A model generated the notes under the pieces. The model was not told the DNA's origin and made no database searches. It saw nothing but the letters and a program-made list of their open reading frames with translations. Below, piece after piece: positions 1 to 13,423 of a DNA stretch of 64,000 nucleotides; the stretch's first letter is position 1; every line of letters begins with the position of its first letter. Source of the DNA: DATFVJ01 sp963851085 (GTDB lineage Bacteria > Actinomycetota > Actinomycetes > Streptosporangiales > Streptosporangiaceae); assembly GCA_963851085.1 (NCBI GenBank), contig CAWKNX010000023.1:490374-554373 (forward strand). Reading direction: 5' to 3'. The translations under genes and the position numbers were made by a program.

Positions 1-1
1 G

Positions 2-353
2 CGGGCCGAGTCCATCGGCCTGCTACCGCTGGTCGAGGCGCACACCGCGGAGGAGACCAGGCGCGCCGTTGACGCGGGCGCGAAGGTCATCGGCGTCAAT
101 GCGCGGAACCTGGCGACGCTCGAGGTCGATCGCACGATCTTCGCGCGCTTCGCGCCGCTGATCCCCGACTCCGATCGTGAAGGTCGCGGAATCAGGCGTG
201 CGCGGACCGCACGATCTGCTCGCTTACGCCGCGGCGGGAGCCGACGCGGTGCTTGTCGGCGAGAGCCTGGTCACAGGCAAGGACCCGCGCAGCGCGGTGG
301 CCGACCTGGTGACGGCGGGTTCTCACCCGGCGCTGCGTGGTGACCGCGGATGA
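2..353 (+). CDS. trpC: Indole-3-glycerol-phosphate synthase, C-terminal part (frameshifted)
   Basis: TrpC closes carboxyphenylaminodeoxyribulose phosphate to indole-3-glycerol phosphate in tryptophan synthesis. Only the C-terminal half of the TIM barrel is present, as the gene enters from the left edge. Visible motifs are LVEAHT, the phosphate-site strand GVNARNL and, after a frameshift, VAESGVRGPHDLL and GESLV, in the order expected of IGPS. One extra base near position 173 (tcc-G-atc) breaks the frame; removing it restores a continuous protein ending at the TGA at 351-353. The next gene, trpB, starts inside this end, as usual for a translationally coupled trp operon. The identification is sure; the frameshift is probably technical. 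Confidence 0.85.
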
Positions 354-1696
354 CGGATCAAGAGTGCCGGCGAGGCGCGCACCGCGGGACGCCGTTAAGG
401 ATGCAATCGGGCGTCGGCTCCGTGCCGGATGCCGACCGGGTCACTTCGGGCCCTACGGCGGGCGCTTCGCGCCAGAGGCGCTGATACCCGTCCTGGACGA
501 GCTAGCCGCCGCCTACCGTGACGCGAAGGCGGACCAGCAGTTCCAGGCCGAGCTTGATCATCTCCTCCGCACCTACGCGGGCAGGCCGACTCCGCTCACC
601 GAGGCGCCGCGTTTCGCCGCGCACGCGGGCGGCTGCCGGGTCCTGCTCAAGCGTGAGGATCTCGCGCACACCGGCTCCCACAAGATCAACAATGTGCTCG
701 GGCAGGCCCTTCTCGCCCGCCGGATGGGCAAGAGCCGGATGATCGCGGAAACCGGCGCGGGCCAGCACGGCGTGGCGACCGCGACCGCTTGCGCGCTCCT
801 CGGCCTTGAGTGCGTCGTCTACATGGGCGAGGAGGACACCAGGCGGCAGGCGCTGAACGTCGTCCGGATGCAGCATGCTCGGGGCAGAGGTCGTCCCGGT
901 GCGGATCGGCTGCAGGACCCTCAAGGATGCCATGAACGAGGCATTCCGCGACTGGGTGACGACCGTCGGGCACACCCACTACTGCATCGGTTCGGCGGCA
1001 GGGCCGCATCCGTTCCCTGTCATGGTGCGCGACTTCCAGCGGATCATCGGCGTCGAGGCACGCCGCCAGGTGCTCGAGCTGACCGGGCGACTGCCCGATG
1101 CGGTGGTCGCCTGCGTCGGCGGGCGGATCGAACGCGATCGGCGTGTTCCACGCCTTCATCCCGGACGATGGGGTGCGCCTGATCGGCTTCGAGGCGGGCG
1201 GAGATGGCGTCGCGACCGGCCGTCACGCGGCGACCCTCGTCGGCGGATCGATCGGGGATCATCCACGGCATGCGGACCTACCTGCTGCAGGACAGCCGAT
1301 GGCCAGACGCTGGAAACCCACTCGATCTCGGCGGGCCTGGACTACCCGGGCGTGGGCCCCGAGCACGCGTGGCTGCGTGACACCGGCCGCGCGACCTACC
1401 GCGCCGTCACCGACCAGCAGGCGATGGACGCCTTCCTGCTGCTGTGCAGGACGGAGGGGATAATCCCAGCACTGGAGTCCGCGCACGCCTTGGCGGGAGC
1501 GCTTGACATCGGCCGCGAACTCGGGCCGGACGCGATCATGCTGGTGAACGTGTCCGGGCGGGGCGACAAAGATGTAGACACCGCCGCGCGCTGGCTGCAC
1601 ATGACCGCGGACGCGGCAGGAGGGACCGCGGACGCGGCGCGCTACGGTGCGGGCCCGGCGACGCGCTGTCGCCACCGCAGGGGCGGGAACGCGGCA
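337..1696 (+). CDS. trpB: Tryptophan synthase beta chain (four frameshifts)
   Basis: TrpB is the PLP enzyme that condenses indole with serine; it forms an alpha2-beta2 complex with TrpA. The start is the GTG at 337 (or 340), overlapping the end of trpC. Motifs in order: GGRFAPEALIP near the N-terminus, the PLP lysine in TGSHKINN, ETGAGQHG, the phosphate loop GGGSNAIG, SAGLDYPGVGPEH and VNVSGRGDKD. The frame breaks at about 875, 1124, 1256 and 1297; each break is explained by one extra base (for example catgctc, gggcgg, ggggatc, agccgatg). The true stop is not visible: after the last break the frame runs on without a stop into trpA, so the 3' end is approximate. Confidence 0.85.
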
Positions 1697-2545
1697 GTGA
1701 ACGCCGTTTCCGCGGTCTTCGAGAAGGCGGCGGCCGACGGCCGGGCCGCGCTGGTCGGCTACCTCCCCGCCGGCTTCCCGTCGGTCGACGGTGCGATTGC
1801 CGCCGCGACGGCCATGGCCCAAGCGGGCGCGGACATGATCGAGATTGGCCTGCCGTACACCGATCCGCTGATCGACGGGCCCGTCATCCAGGAGGCGGTG
1901 CACCGGGCCCTCACCGGCGGTGTACGGACAGTGGACGTGCTTCGCACCGTGCAGGCGCTGGCGTCGGCCGAGGTGGCCGTGCTCGTCATGACCTACTGGA
2001 ACCCCGTGGACAGGTACGGCGTGGACGCATTTGCCCGCGATCTCGCCTCGGCGGGGGGCGTGGGCATGATCACACCCGATCTCAACCCGGAGGAGGCCGG
2101 TCCGTGGCTCCGCGCGGCGGACACCTACGGGCTCGACCCGGTGTTCGTGGTCGCGCCAAGCTCGACTGACGAGCGGCTGGCGAAGGTGGTCTCGGTATGC
2201 CGCGGCTTCGTCTACGCGGCGTCAGTGATGGGAGTGACGGGCGCGCGCGCCGTGGTGAGCGAGGCGGCCTCGGGCCTTGTGGCGCGGGTGCGGGCACATA
2301 CGCCGCTGCCGGTCGGCGTGGGGCTCGGCGTCAGGGATGGCGCGCAGGCCGCGCGCGTGGCGCAGTTCGCCGACGGTGTCATCGTCGGATCGGCGTTCGT
2401 GCAGTGCCTGCTCGGCGTGCAGGACGCGGGCGCGGGCATCGCCGCGGTCACCGGCCTGGCCGCCGACCTCGCCCGCGGGGTCCGCGCCGCGCGCAAACCG
2501 GCGGCTCGATCTGACGACGCGCCATCGGTCGGCGATAACGGGTAA
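1697..2545 (+). CDS. trpA: Tryptophan synthase alpha chain
   Basis: TrpA cleaves indole-3-glycerol phosphate to indole, which is channelled to TrpB. The GTG at 1697 begins a 282-residue TIM-barrel protein, the normal length. The catalytic glutamate lies in MIEIGLPYTDP and the catalytic aspartate in the following LIDGP; MTYWNPV, PDLNPEEA, SVMGVTGAR and VGVGLGVRDG are also present. The gene is unbroken. Upstream it shares a frame with the last part of trpB only because trpB is frameshifted. The stop lies 11 bases before lgt, the usual actinobacterial order trpB-trpA-lgt. Confidence 0.93.
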   Translation: MNAVSAVFEKAAADGRAALVGYLPAGFPSVDGAIAAATAMAQAGADMIEIGLPYTDPLIDGPVIQEAVHRALTGGVRTVDVLRTVQALASAEVAVLVMTYWNPVDRYGVDAFARDLASAGGVGMITPDLNPEEAGPWLRAADTYGLDPVFVVAPSSTDERLAKVVSVCRGFVYAASVMGVTGARAVVSEAASGLVARVRAHTPLPVGVGLGVRDGAQAARVAQFADGVIVGSAFVQCLLGVQDAGAGIAAVTGLAADLARGVRAARKPAARSDDAPSVGDNG

Positions 2546-2556
2546 CGTCCGGGGCT

Positions 2557-3609
2557 ATGTCGATCGCATTCATCCCGAGCCCGTCCCAGGGCGTGTGGCA
2601 TCTGGGACCGGTCCCCATACGCGCCTACGCGCTGTGCATCATCGCCGGGGTGGTCGTGGCCGTCTGGGTGGCAGAGCGCCGATACAAGGCGATTGGCGGC
2701 CGCCCGGGGCTGATTCTGGATGTCGCCACCTGGGCAGTGCCGTTCGGCTTGGTCGGCGCCCGCCTGTACCACGTGATCACGGATTACGAACTGTATTTCG
2801 GTGCGGGCAAGGACCCGTGGAACGTGTTCAAGATCTGGGATGGCGGGATCGGCATCCCAGGTGCGATCGCGCTCGGCGCGGTCGGCGCGTGGATCGCGTG
2901 CCGCAGGGCCGGCGTCAAGCTGTCGCCTGTGGCAGGCGCCGCCGCACCGGGCATCGCGCTCGCGCAGGCGATCGGCCGCTGGGGAAACTGGTTCAACCAG
3001 GAACTCTACGGGCGGCCGTCCACCCTGCCGTGGGCGCTCGAGATCTCACCTCAGCACCGCATGGCCGGGTTCGAGAACGTTGCCACCTATCAGCCGACGT
3101 TCCTGTACGAGTCGTTGTGGGATATCGGTGTCGCGCTGCTCCTGATCTGGGCGGCGCGCAGGTTCCTGCTCACCGGTGACCGCATCTTCGCGCTCTACGT
3201 GGCGGCGTACGGCGTCGGCCGGTTCATCATCGAGTCGCTGCGGATCGACTTCGCGCACCACATCCTCGGCCTGCGGGTCAATCAGTGGGTGGCGATCCTC
3301 ATCTTCGCCGGCGGCGCGATCTACCTCTACCGGACACGTGGCAAGGTCGGCCCGGACGTCATCGAGCAGCCCGCACCCGCACTGGCGTCCCCGGCGGGCG
3401 CCGTGGCCGCGCCGTGGGGCCACGATGCCGCGGACATCGCTGAGCCAGGTGCGGACGACGCGCACGCGGCAGCCGCCGACGTCACAGCCGCCGACGTCAC
3501 AGGCAGCACGGACGTCACGGACGGCGCGGACGTTACGGACGCCGAGGCACGGAGGGACGAGGACGCGGCGGCGGACTCGCAGACAGCAGAAGCCACCCAG
3601 CATCCCTGA
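2557..3609 (+). CDS. lgt: Prolipoprotein diacylglyceryl transferase
   Basis: Lgt moves diacylglycerol from phosphatidylglycerol to the lipobox cysteine of prelipoproteins, in the cytoplasmic membrane. The 350-residue protein has about seven hydrophobic segments, the Lgt signature around GRWGNWFNQELYG (residues about 145-157) and the conserved region VGRFIIESLRID. It is unbroken. The last 80 or so residues form a low-complexity Ala/Asp tail with repeated ADVT units; such cytoplasmic tails are common in actinobacterial Lgt and of unknown role. It follows trpA closely and is probably cotranscribed. The substrates in this window are the predicted lipoproteins at 34778-36205 and 62259-63312. Confidence 0.95.
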   Translation: MSIAFIPSPSQGVWHLGPVPIRAYALCIIAGVVVAVWVAERRYKAIGGRPGLILDVATWAVPFGLVGARLYHVITDYELYFGAGKDPWNVFKIWDGGIGIPGAIALGAVGAWIACRRAGVKLSPVAGAAAPGIALAQAIGRWGNWFNQELYGRPSTLPWALEISPQHRMAGFENVATYQPTFLYESLWDIGVALLLIWAARRFLLTGDRIFALYVAAYGVGRFIIESLRIDFAHHILGLRVNQWVAILIFAGGAIYLYRTRGKVGPDVIEQPAPALASPAGAVAAPWGHDAADIAEPGADDAHAAAADVTAADVTGSTDVTDGADVTDAEARRDEDAAADSQTAEATQHP

Positions 3610-3835
3610 CGGCTGCCGCGTGGCGCGCTGTTTGCGCCGCGTGCGGGGGGTCCGGGGGGTCGCCTCCCGGGCTGGCACGGCCCTGACGGCTGCCGCGTGG
3701 CGCGCTGTTTGCGCCGCGTGCGGGGGGTCCGGGGGTCGCCTCCCGGGCTGGCACGGCCCTGACGGCTGCCGCGTGGCGCGCTGTTTGCGCCGCGTGCGGG
3801 GGGTCCGGGGGGTCGCCCTCCCGGGCTGGCACTGC
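3606..3835. repeat. Three tandem copies of a 76-78 bp unit
   Basis: Starting at 3606, 3683 and 3759 the same unit recurs: it begins CTGACGGCTGCCGCG, passes through GCGCGCTGTTTGCGCC and ends in GGGCTGGCAC. The copies differ by only a few bases. They lie directly after the lgt stop, between convergent lgt and yceI. Reading frames run through both strands but differ between copies, and none resembles a protein. Related, diverged units lie at 20109-20260 and a fragment at about 28502. Confidence 0.85.
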
Positions 3836-3843
3836 CTCAACGG

Positions 3844-3902
3844 TTTCATGATCGCGGTACTTTGTCCGCGATATTCGCGGAGAAAGTACCGCGATCATGA
3901 AA
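3844..3902. repeat. Palindromic repeat, copy 1 (GATCGCGGTA family)
   Basis: Two perfectly complementary 20-base arms (3844-3863 and 3883-3902; left arm begins TTTCATGATCGCGG) enclose a 19-base loop that holds a second 7-bp stem (TCCGCGA/TCGCGGA). The sequence lies between the convergent lgt and yceI genes, so it could act as a bidirectional terminator. The same arms recur at 38580-38639 and 46021-46080, which marks it as a dispersed palindromic family and not just a local hairpin. Confidence 0.85.
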
Positions 3903-4195
3903 GGTCGGCGTTGACCGGTGGGTCGGCAGTCCCGCAATCGCGGGTCGTGCACCGCGATCAGAAATGCGGCCGAAACGCAGCGGCGGCGTCAGCGTGACAG
4001 GTGTCTGGTCGGGTAGCTCTTGTCGTCGCCGTGCCGCACGTTGAAGCGTGGGTTGCCGGTGCATGCGGCCGCGCGCGAACGATGCGATGCGCCGGCTTGC
4101 GCCTGGTCGTCGGAAAGCATGACCACCGGTCCCCTGGCAGGCGTGTTCGATTTCGTGACGCTGCGCCTGGGCCGGGGTTTCACGCCTGCCGGGAG

Positions 4196-4778
4196 TCAGT
4201 CCTCGCGGTCGGCTTCGCCCTCGATCTCGAGCTTGATCTTCTTGCCAACCACGAAACCGCCGCCTTCGAGCGGCATGTTGGTCGTGATGCCCCAGTCCTC
4301 GCGGTCGATCTCGCCGGTCATGCTGAAGCCGAGGACCTGCTTGCCGCCCATCGCGGCGCGGCTGGTCGATGATGCCCTCGATTTCCACCGTGAGCTCGAC
4401 CGGGTGGGTGACGTCCATGATCGTGAGGTCGCCGACGAAGGTGAACTCGGGGCCGTCATGGCCGGTGATGCGCGTGCTGTGGAAGTTGATCTCCGGGTAC
4501 TTCTCCACGTTGAGGAAGTTCTCGCTCTTGAGGTCGGAGTCCCTGGCGGGTACACCGGTGTCGATGCTCGCGGTATTGATCACCAGCTCGGCGGACGACT
4601 GGAGCGGGTCCTCGGCCACGGTGATCTTCCCGGAGAACTCACGGAACCGGCCGCGGACCTTGCTCACCATCAGGTGCCTGGCGACAAAGCCGATCGTGGT
4701 GTGGTAAGGGTCAAGGGCGAAGGTCCCGGGCGTCGGGATCGTGATCCCTTCCCACGTCCGGGTGTTTGCGTCGCTCAC
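4196..4778 (-). CDS. YceI-family protein (one frameshift)
   Basis: YceI proteins are lipocalin-like barrels that bind isoprenoid or other amphiphilic ligands. The start is GTG at 4778, with AGGAGG six bases upstream. The protein begins with the typical strand TFALDPYHTTIGF, followed by ARHLMVSKVRGRF, VINTASIDTGVPARD, FLNVEKYPEI and, after a frame change near 4360, GFSMTGEIDREDWG, all family hallmarks. Length, about 194 residues, is normal. There is no signal peptide, as in other actinobacterial members. It is divergent from a MarR-type gene across about 100 bp, a common arrangement that suggests control by that regulator. Confidence 0.85.
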
Positions 4779-4880
4779 AGCGGGCCTCCTAGACAGGATG
4801 GTTGAACGCTTGAATGTTTGACCGAGCAGATGTTACTGATAAAGTATTCCCATCGTCAACAATATCCGAGGGAAAGTCTA
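4779..4880. promoter_or_regulatory. Divergent promoter region of yceI and marR
   Basis: This 102-bp gap is much richer in A+T than its surroundings and separates the divergent yceI and marR genes. It contains the partial repeat TTGAACGCTTGAATGTTTGAC and an imperfect inverted pair TACT/AGTA around 4835-4847. Such a gap is where a MarR dimer would bind, but no clear palindrome can be assigned as operator. Confidence 0.35.
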
Positions 4881-5408
4881 GTGATCACTGATGACCCACG
4901 GCTCACCGCGATGGGTCTGCTCGCCGAGACGTTCGCCGGGCTGCACGCCAAGCTCGCTCCGACATTCGCCGCCCACGGCATCTCACCGATGGAGTTCGAG
5001 GTGCTGCTGCGGCTGGCGAGGTCACCGGCGCGCCGGTCTGCGGATGACACGACCTGGCCGCACAGGCCGACCTGTCCACGAGCGGCGTCACGCGGGTGGT
5101 GGACAGGCTCGAGCGGTCGGGGACGGTGCGCCGCGAGACCTGCCCGTCCGACCGCAGGGGTTCGTTCGCGGTCCTGACCGACGAGGGCGCACGCCGGCTC
5201 GCCGACGTGGTGCCCGACCACCTGGCTGATATTGATGAGTGGTTCACCGGCGCACTCAGTCCCAGTGCAACTTGCCGGATTGCTCGACGCACTGCACGCA
5301 ATCAGGGACAGCGTACGTCCGGAGGCTGTGGCGGGGACAGCGGGCCCGACTGTCCCGGCTCCGTCCGCGGCACGGCTGACGTTTCGGGGCGGCCGATGCC
5401 GGGGATGA
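4881..5408 (+). CDS. MarR-family transcriptional regulator (frameshifted)
   Basis: A winged-helix repressor of about 175 residues. The start is GTG at 4881, preceded by a GAGGGA ribosome site. The dimerisation helix (LAETFAGLHAKLAPTF) is followed by SPMEFEVLLRLARSP; after a frame change near 5045 comes the recognition part DLSTSGVTRVVDRLER and the wing RRETCPSDRRGSFAVLT with the usual DxRxx pattern. A second shift near 5262 is needed to reach LLDALHAIRD and the TGA at 5406-5408. It is divergent from yceI, its most likely target and autoregulated partner. The ligand is unknown. Confidence 0.75.
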
Positions 5409-5509
5409 TTCCGCTGGGTGAGGTAATCTCAATCGGATAGCACGAGCAGGGCCAGAGTCGTCCCGGCTGCACTGAGACAGGATCCGCAGGCGAGACGGCA
5501 GGAGGTTAA

Positions 5510-10244
<4,735 letters not shown>

Positions 10245-10282
10245 CCCGTACGTGACCCCCACTTTCAGGAGAAGGCAACTCG

Positions 10283-11789
10283 ATGGCGGACCCCAAGGGA
10301 TTCCTCACCACGCCGCGCGAGACGCCGGTGCGACGGCCCGTCGACGTGCGCATCCAGGACTGGCGCGAGGTATACACCAGATTTTGGCCGGGGCAAGCTG
10401 GAGCGGCAGGCAGGCCGCTGCATGGACTGCGGCATCCCCTTCTGCCACAACGGCTGCCCGCTCGGGAACCTGATCCCGGAATGGAACGACCTGGTCTGGC
10501 GGCACGACTGGCATGAGGCGGCGGAGCGGCTGCACGCGACCAACAACTTCCCCGAGTTCACCGGACGGCTGTGCCCGGCGCCGTGTGAGGCCGCGTGCGT
10601 GCTCGGCATCAACGCCGATCCGGTCACGATCAAGCAGGTCGAGGTCGAGATCATCGAACCGGGCCTGGCAGGAGGGCTGGGTAGCGGCCGCGGCCCCCGA
10701 TGGTCTCGACGGGCAAGCGGGTCGCGGTGATCGGCTCCGGGCCGGCCGGGCTCGCCGCCGCGCAGCAACTGACCCGCACCGGGCACGAGGTGACCGTGTT
10801 CGAGCGGGCGGACCGGCCGGGCGGCCTGCTGCGCTACGGGATTCCCGAGTTCAAGATGGAAAAGCGCCACCTGGAGCGGCGGCTCGCGCAGATGCGCGCG
10901 GAGGGCACCGAGTTCCGCTGCGGCGTGACCGCGGGGGAGGACGTCTCCGCGGCGGAGCTTCGCAGCCACCTATGACGCGATCGTGCTGGCGGGCGGCGCC
11001 ACGTCAGCGCGCGACCTGCCGGTGCCTGGCCGGGAGCTTGACGGTGTGCACCAGGCGATGGAGTACCTGCCCCTGGCGAACAGGGTGACCGAGGGTGACC
11101 TGGCCGCCTCGCCGATCACCGCGCACGGCAAGAACGTGGTGATCATCGGCGGTGGCGACACGGGCGCGGACTGCCTGGGCACCGCGTTGCGGCAGGGTGC
11201 GGCGTCGGTGACGCAGCTGGAGATCATGCCGCGGCCGCCCGGGTCGAGGCCCGGCAGCCAGCCGTGGCCCACGTACCCGATGATCTACCGGGTGTCCAGT
11301 GCGCATGAGGAGGGCGGTGAACGCGTCTACTCGGTGTCGACCCAGGAGTTTCTCGGCACTGCCGGTCGCTGCCGGCGCTGCTGGCGCTGCCGACAAGCTG
11401 GCGCCGCGGAAACGCGGCCGGGCGTGCGCGCGCTCAGGCTGGTCGAGGTCGAACTGGCCGAGGGCAGGTTCCAGCCGGTCGAGGGCACGGAACGCGAAAT
11501 CCCGTGCGAGCTCGTGCTGCTCGCGATGGGGTTCACCGGGCCCGAGCGCGGGCCGCTGCTCACGGGCCTTGGCGTCGGGTTCGATGCGCGCGGGAACGTG
11601 GCCAGGGACGGCTCGTACGCGACGTCGGTGCCAGGGGTGTTCGCCGCGGGCGATATGGGCCGCGGCCAGTCACTGATCGTCTGGGCGATCGCCGAGGGTC
11701 GCAGCGCGGCGGCGGCGGCCGACAGGTATCTGAGCGGCGACACCGTGCTTCCCTCGCCGATCCCGCCCACCGCGCGCCCGCTGTCCTGA
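10283..11789 (+). CDS. gltD: Glutamate synthase small subunit (frameshifted)
   Basis: GltD takes electrons from NADPH through FAD and two 4Fe-4S clusters and feeds GltB. It begins ATG with AGGAG upstream. The N-terminal iron-sulphur part has RCMDCGIPFCHNGCPLGN and GRLCPAPCEAACV; then come the FAD-binding GSGPAGLAAAQQL, RYGIPEFKM, the NADPH-site loop IIGGGDTGADC and the C-terminal GVFAAGDMGRGQS. Frames change at about 10382 (tttt), 10657, 10696 and 10969, each an extra base. The length, about 500 residues, is normal. It forms an operon with gltB. Confidence 0.92.
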
Positions 11790-12009
11790 CGCCCGCGGCG
11801 GCCAGACGACCGATGGCCCGGCCGCCCGCCCGGCCTGACCGCAGGCGGCTGCTCGCCTTCACCGGTGAACCGGCGACCCGCAGCCCGCTCGCCCTCACCT
11901 GGGGCGCCGAGACGTTCATCGGGCCGGCCGTGCAGCACGCTGATGACGTGGTCCACCAGTCGGCGCCGCTGGCGGGAGGCCAGCAAGCAGCCTCGTGCTG
12001 GCGGGCGCG

Positions 12010-12083
12010 TGCCCCGGGTGGGATTCGAACCCACACTGCACGGTGTTTGAGACCGCGGACTCTGCCTGTTGGTCTACCGGGGC
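12010..12083 (-). tRNA. tRNA-Leu (anticodon CAA), short variable loop
   Basis: On the minus strand the sequence folds as a complete cloverleaf: acceptor GCCCCGG/CCGGGGC with discriminator A, a D arm closed by GAC/GTC, anticodon stem GCGGT/ACCGT around the loop CTCAAAC, and T arm GTGGG/CCCAC around TTCGAAT. The anticodon reads CAA (leucine, codon UUG). No CCA is encoded. The variable loop is only five bases (GCAGT), whereas most bacterial leucine tRNAs have a long variable arm. It lies between gltD and pdtaR and is read against both. Confidence 0.85.
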
Positions 12084-12156
12084 GCCGTTCCGACTGGATC
12101 TGAGGTGGGAGGTCCGGCCAGGCGCCAATCTACCTCCTGCGGGTACGCTCTTGCAG

Positions 12157-12786
12157 GTGAGCGAGACCCAACGTCGTGTCGTGATCGCGGAGGACGAGGC
12201 GCTGATTCGCCTCGACCTGAAGGAGATGCTGGAGGAAGAGGGCTATGTCGTCGCCGGCGAGGCCGGTGACGGCAGAACTGCCGTCGAGCTGACCCACAGC
12301 CTTCAGCCAGATCTCGTCATCCTGGATATAAAGATGCCCATCCTCGACGGCATCTCCGCCGCCGAGCAGATCGCGGCCTCGCGGCTCACGCCAGTGGTCA
12401 TCCTCACCGCGTTCTCACAGCGCGACCTCGTCGAGCGGGCGCGCGACGTGGGTGCCATGGCCTACCTGGTGAAACCGTTCACAAAGGCCGACCTGGTGCC
12501 GGCGATCGAGATGGCCGTCAGCAGGTTCACGGAAAGGCGTGCGCTGGAGTCGGAGGTGCAGAGCCTGCACGAGCGGCTGGAGGCACGTAAGGTGCTCGAC
12601 CGCGCGAAGGGACTCCTGCAGACGCAGTTCGGGCTGACCGAGGCCCAGGCGTTCCGCTGGATCCAGAAGACATCCATGGACCGGCGGATGACCATGCGCA
12701 ATGTCGCGCAGGCCGTGCTCGACGGTGGTGCAGGGCCAGCCAGCGCCGCCGCCGACCCGCAAGCGCCGGTGAGTCCCGGCTCCTGA
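12157..12786 (+). CDS. pdtaR: ANTAR-domain response regulator
   Basis: A two-domain regulator that acts on RNA. The receiver domain (residues about 7-120) has the acidic pair EDE, the phosphoacceptor aspartate in LVILDIKMP, the switch threonine in VILTAFS and the lysine in YLVKPFT. The C-terminal ANTAR domain, about residues 130-190, has the KVLDRAKGLLQ and AFRWIQKTSMDRRMTM segments; ANTAR domains bind paired hairpins and prevent termination. GTG at 12157 is the start. It is orthologous in organisation to Rv1626/PdtaR, the partner of the histidine kinase PdtaS, which is not in this window. The gene is unbroken. Confidence 0.92.
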   Translation: MSETQRRVVIAEDEALIRLDLKEMLEEEGYVVAGEAGDGRTAVELTHSLQPDLVILDIKMPILDGISAAEQIAASRLTPVVILTAFSQRDLVERARDVGAMAYLVKPFTKADLVPAIEMAVSRFTERRALESEVQSLHERLEARKVLDRAKGLLQTQFGLTEAQAFRWIQKTSMDRRMTMRNVAQAVLDGGAGPASAAADPQAPVSPGS

Positions 12787-12801
12787 CCAGGGTCGCCGCA
12801 C

Positions 12802-12927
12802 GGCGCTACCGGCCGGGCGGGCTGGGCGCTACCGGCCGGGCGGGCTGGGCGCTACCGGCCGGGCGGGCTGGGCGCTACCGGCCGGGCGGGCTGGGCGCTA
12901 CCGGCCGGGCGGCTGGGCGCTACCGGC
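12802..12927. repeat. 23-bp tandem repeat, about six copies
   Basis: The unit GGCGCTACCGGCCGGGCGGGCT recurs with a 23-base period from 12802 (starts at 12802, 12825, 12848, 12871 and 12894); the last step is one base shorter. The copies are nearly identical, as in a recent slippage array. It lies 15 bases after the pdtaR stop. Each unit contains the self-complementary CCGGCCGG. Confidence 0.9.
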
Positions 12928-13423
12928 CTGAACAGGCCGGACGCATCGGGAGCAGGAGGCAGCTCGGAGCCCGGGGGACCTTTGGTGCCGTGCTGGCCTT
13001 CCCCGGGCCGACACGTTATCTACTCGGCCGCCCCGGGCTCTCGGCTCAACCGTAGCGATGCGCTGGCGTACCGCGCAAAGTCCGGCCACGCAGGGGACGC
13101 GGCGTCGTAAACACTCAGTTACCTGCTGTTTGCCAGGCTTGTGCCCGGCCGCCGGCCGCCGGGGGCCAGGGGCACCCAATTTCCCTGGGCGGGGCCCAGC
13201 CGTACCGGCTTCGCGGCCGTTCGCCCAGGTCATCCGATGTTCTCCCGGCCGAAACGGCGTGCAAAGTGCGATGACAACGGGTTATTCCCGCACCGCAACG
13301 CGTGTTGATGGACATTTTCATCGGATGTATTTGCCGGGAAGGGGTGACGCAGCGGGATCAGGCGATCAAGATGTACTGGGGTCCGATCTCGCTTCCCACA
13401 CAGGGATAGGCAAGGGAGACATC
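12928..13423. other. Gene-free stretch upstream of the secreted epimerase
   Basis: About 500 bp without a credible gene. It is strongly GC-rich, with short inverted repeats such as GGCCGCCGGCC near 13150, and then becomes less GC-rich towards 13260-13420 where the promoter of the next gene is expected. A possible structured leader at 13000-13230 was considered, but it matches no riboswitch class known to me. Confidence 0.5.

Noticed and set aside
875..2545. A trpB-trpA gene fusion (one open frame spans both)
   Set aside because: The joint frame arises only because trpB is shifted by extra bases; trpA has its own GTG start at 1697, and the junction has no linker conserved in either family.
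3046..3849. Long minus-strand ORF over the end of lgt and its downstream repeat
   Set aside because: It is a Pro/Ala/Arg-rich shadow of lgt and of a GC-rich tandem repeat; codon bias favours lgt on the plus strand.
12802..12927. CRISPR array in the 23-bp repeats
   Set aside because: The units are contiguous, with no spacers, and no cas genes are in the window.
13000..13230. A c-di-AMP or other riboswitch before the secreted epimerase
   Set aside because: I could not match the conserved core of any class; only generic GC-rich inverted repeats are present.
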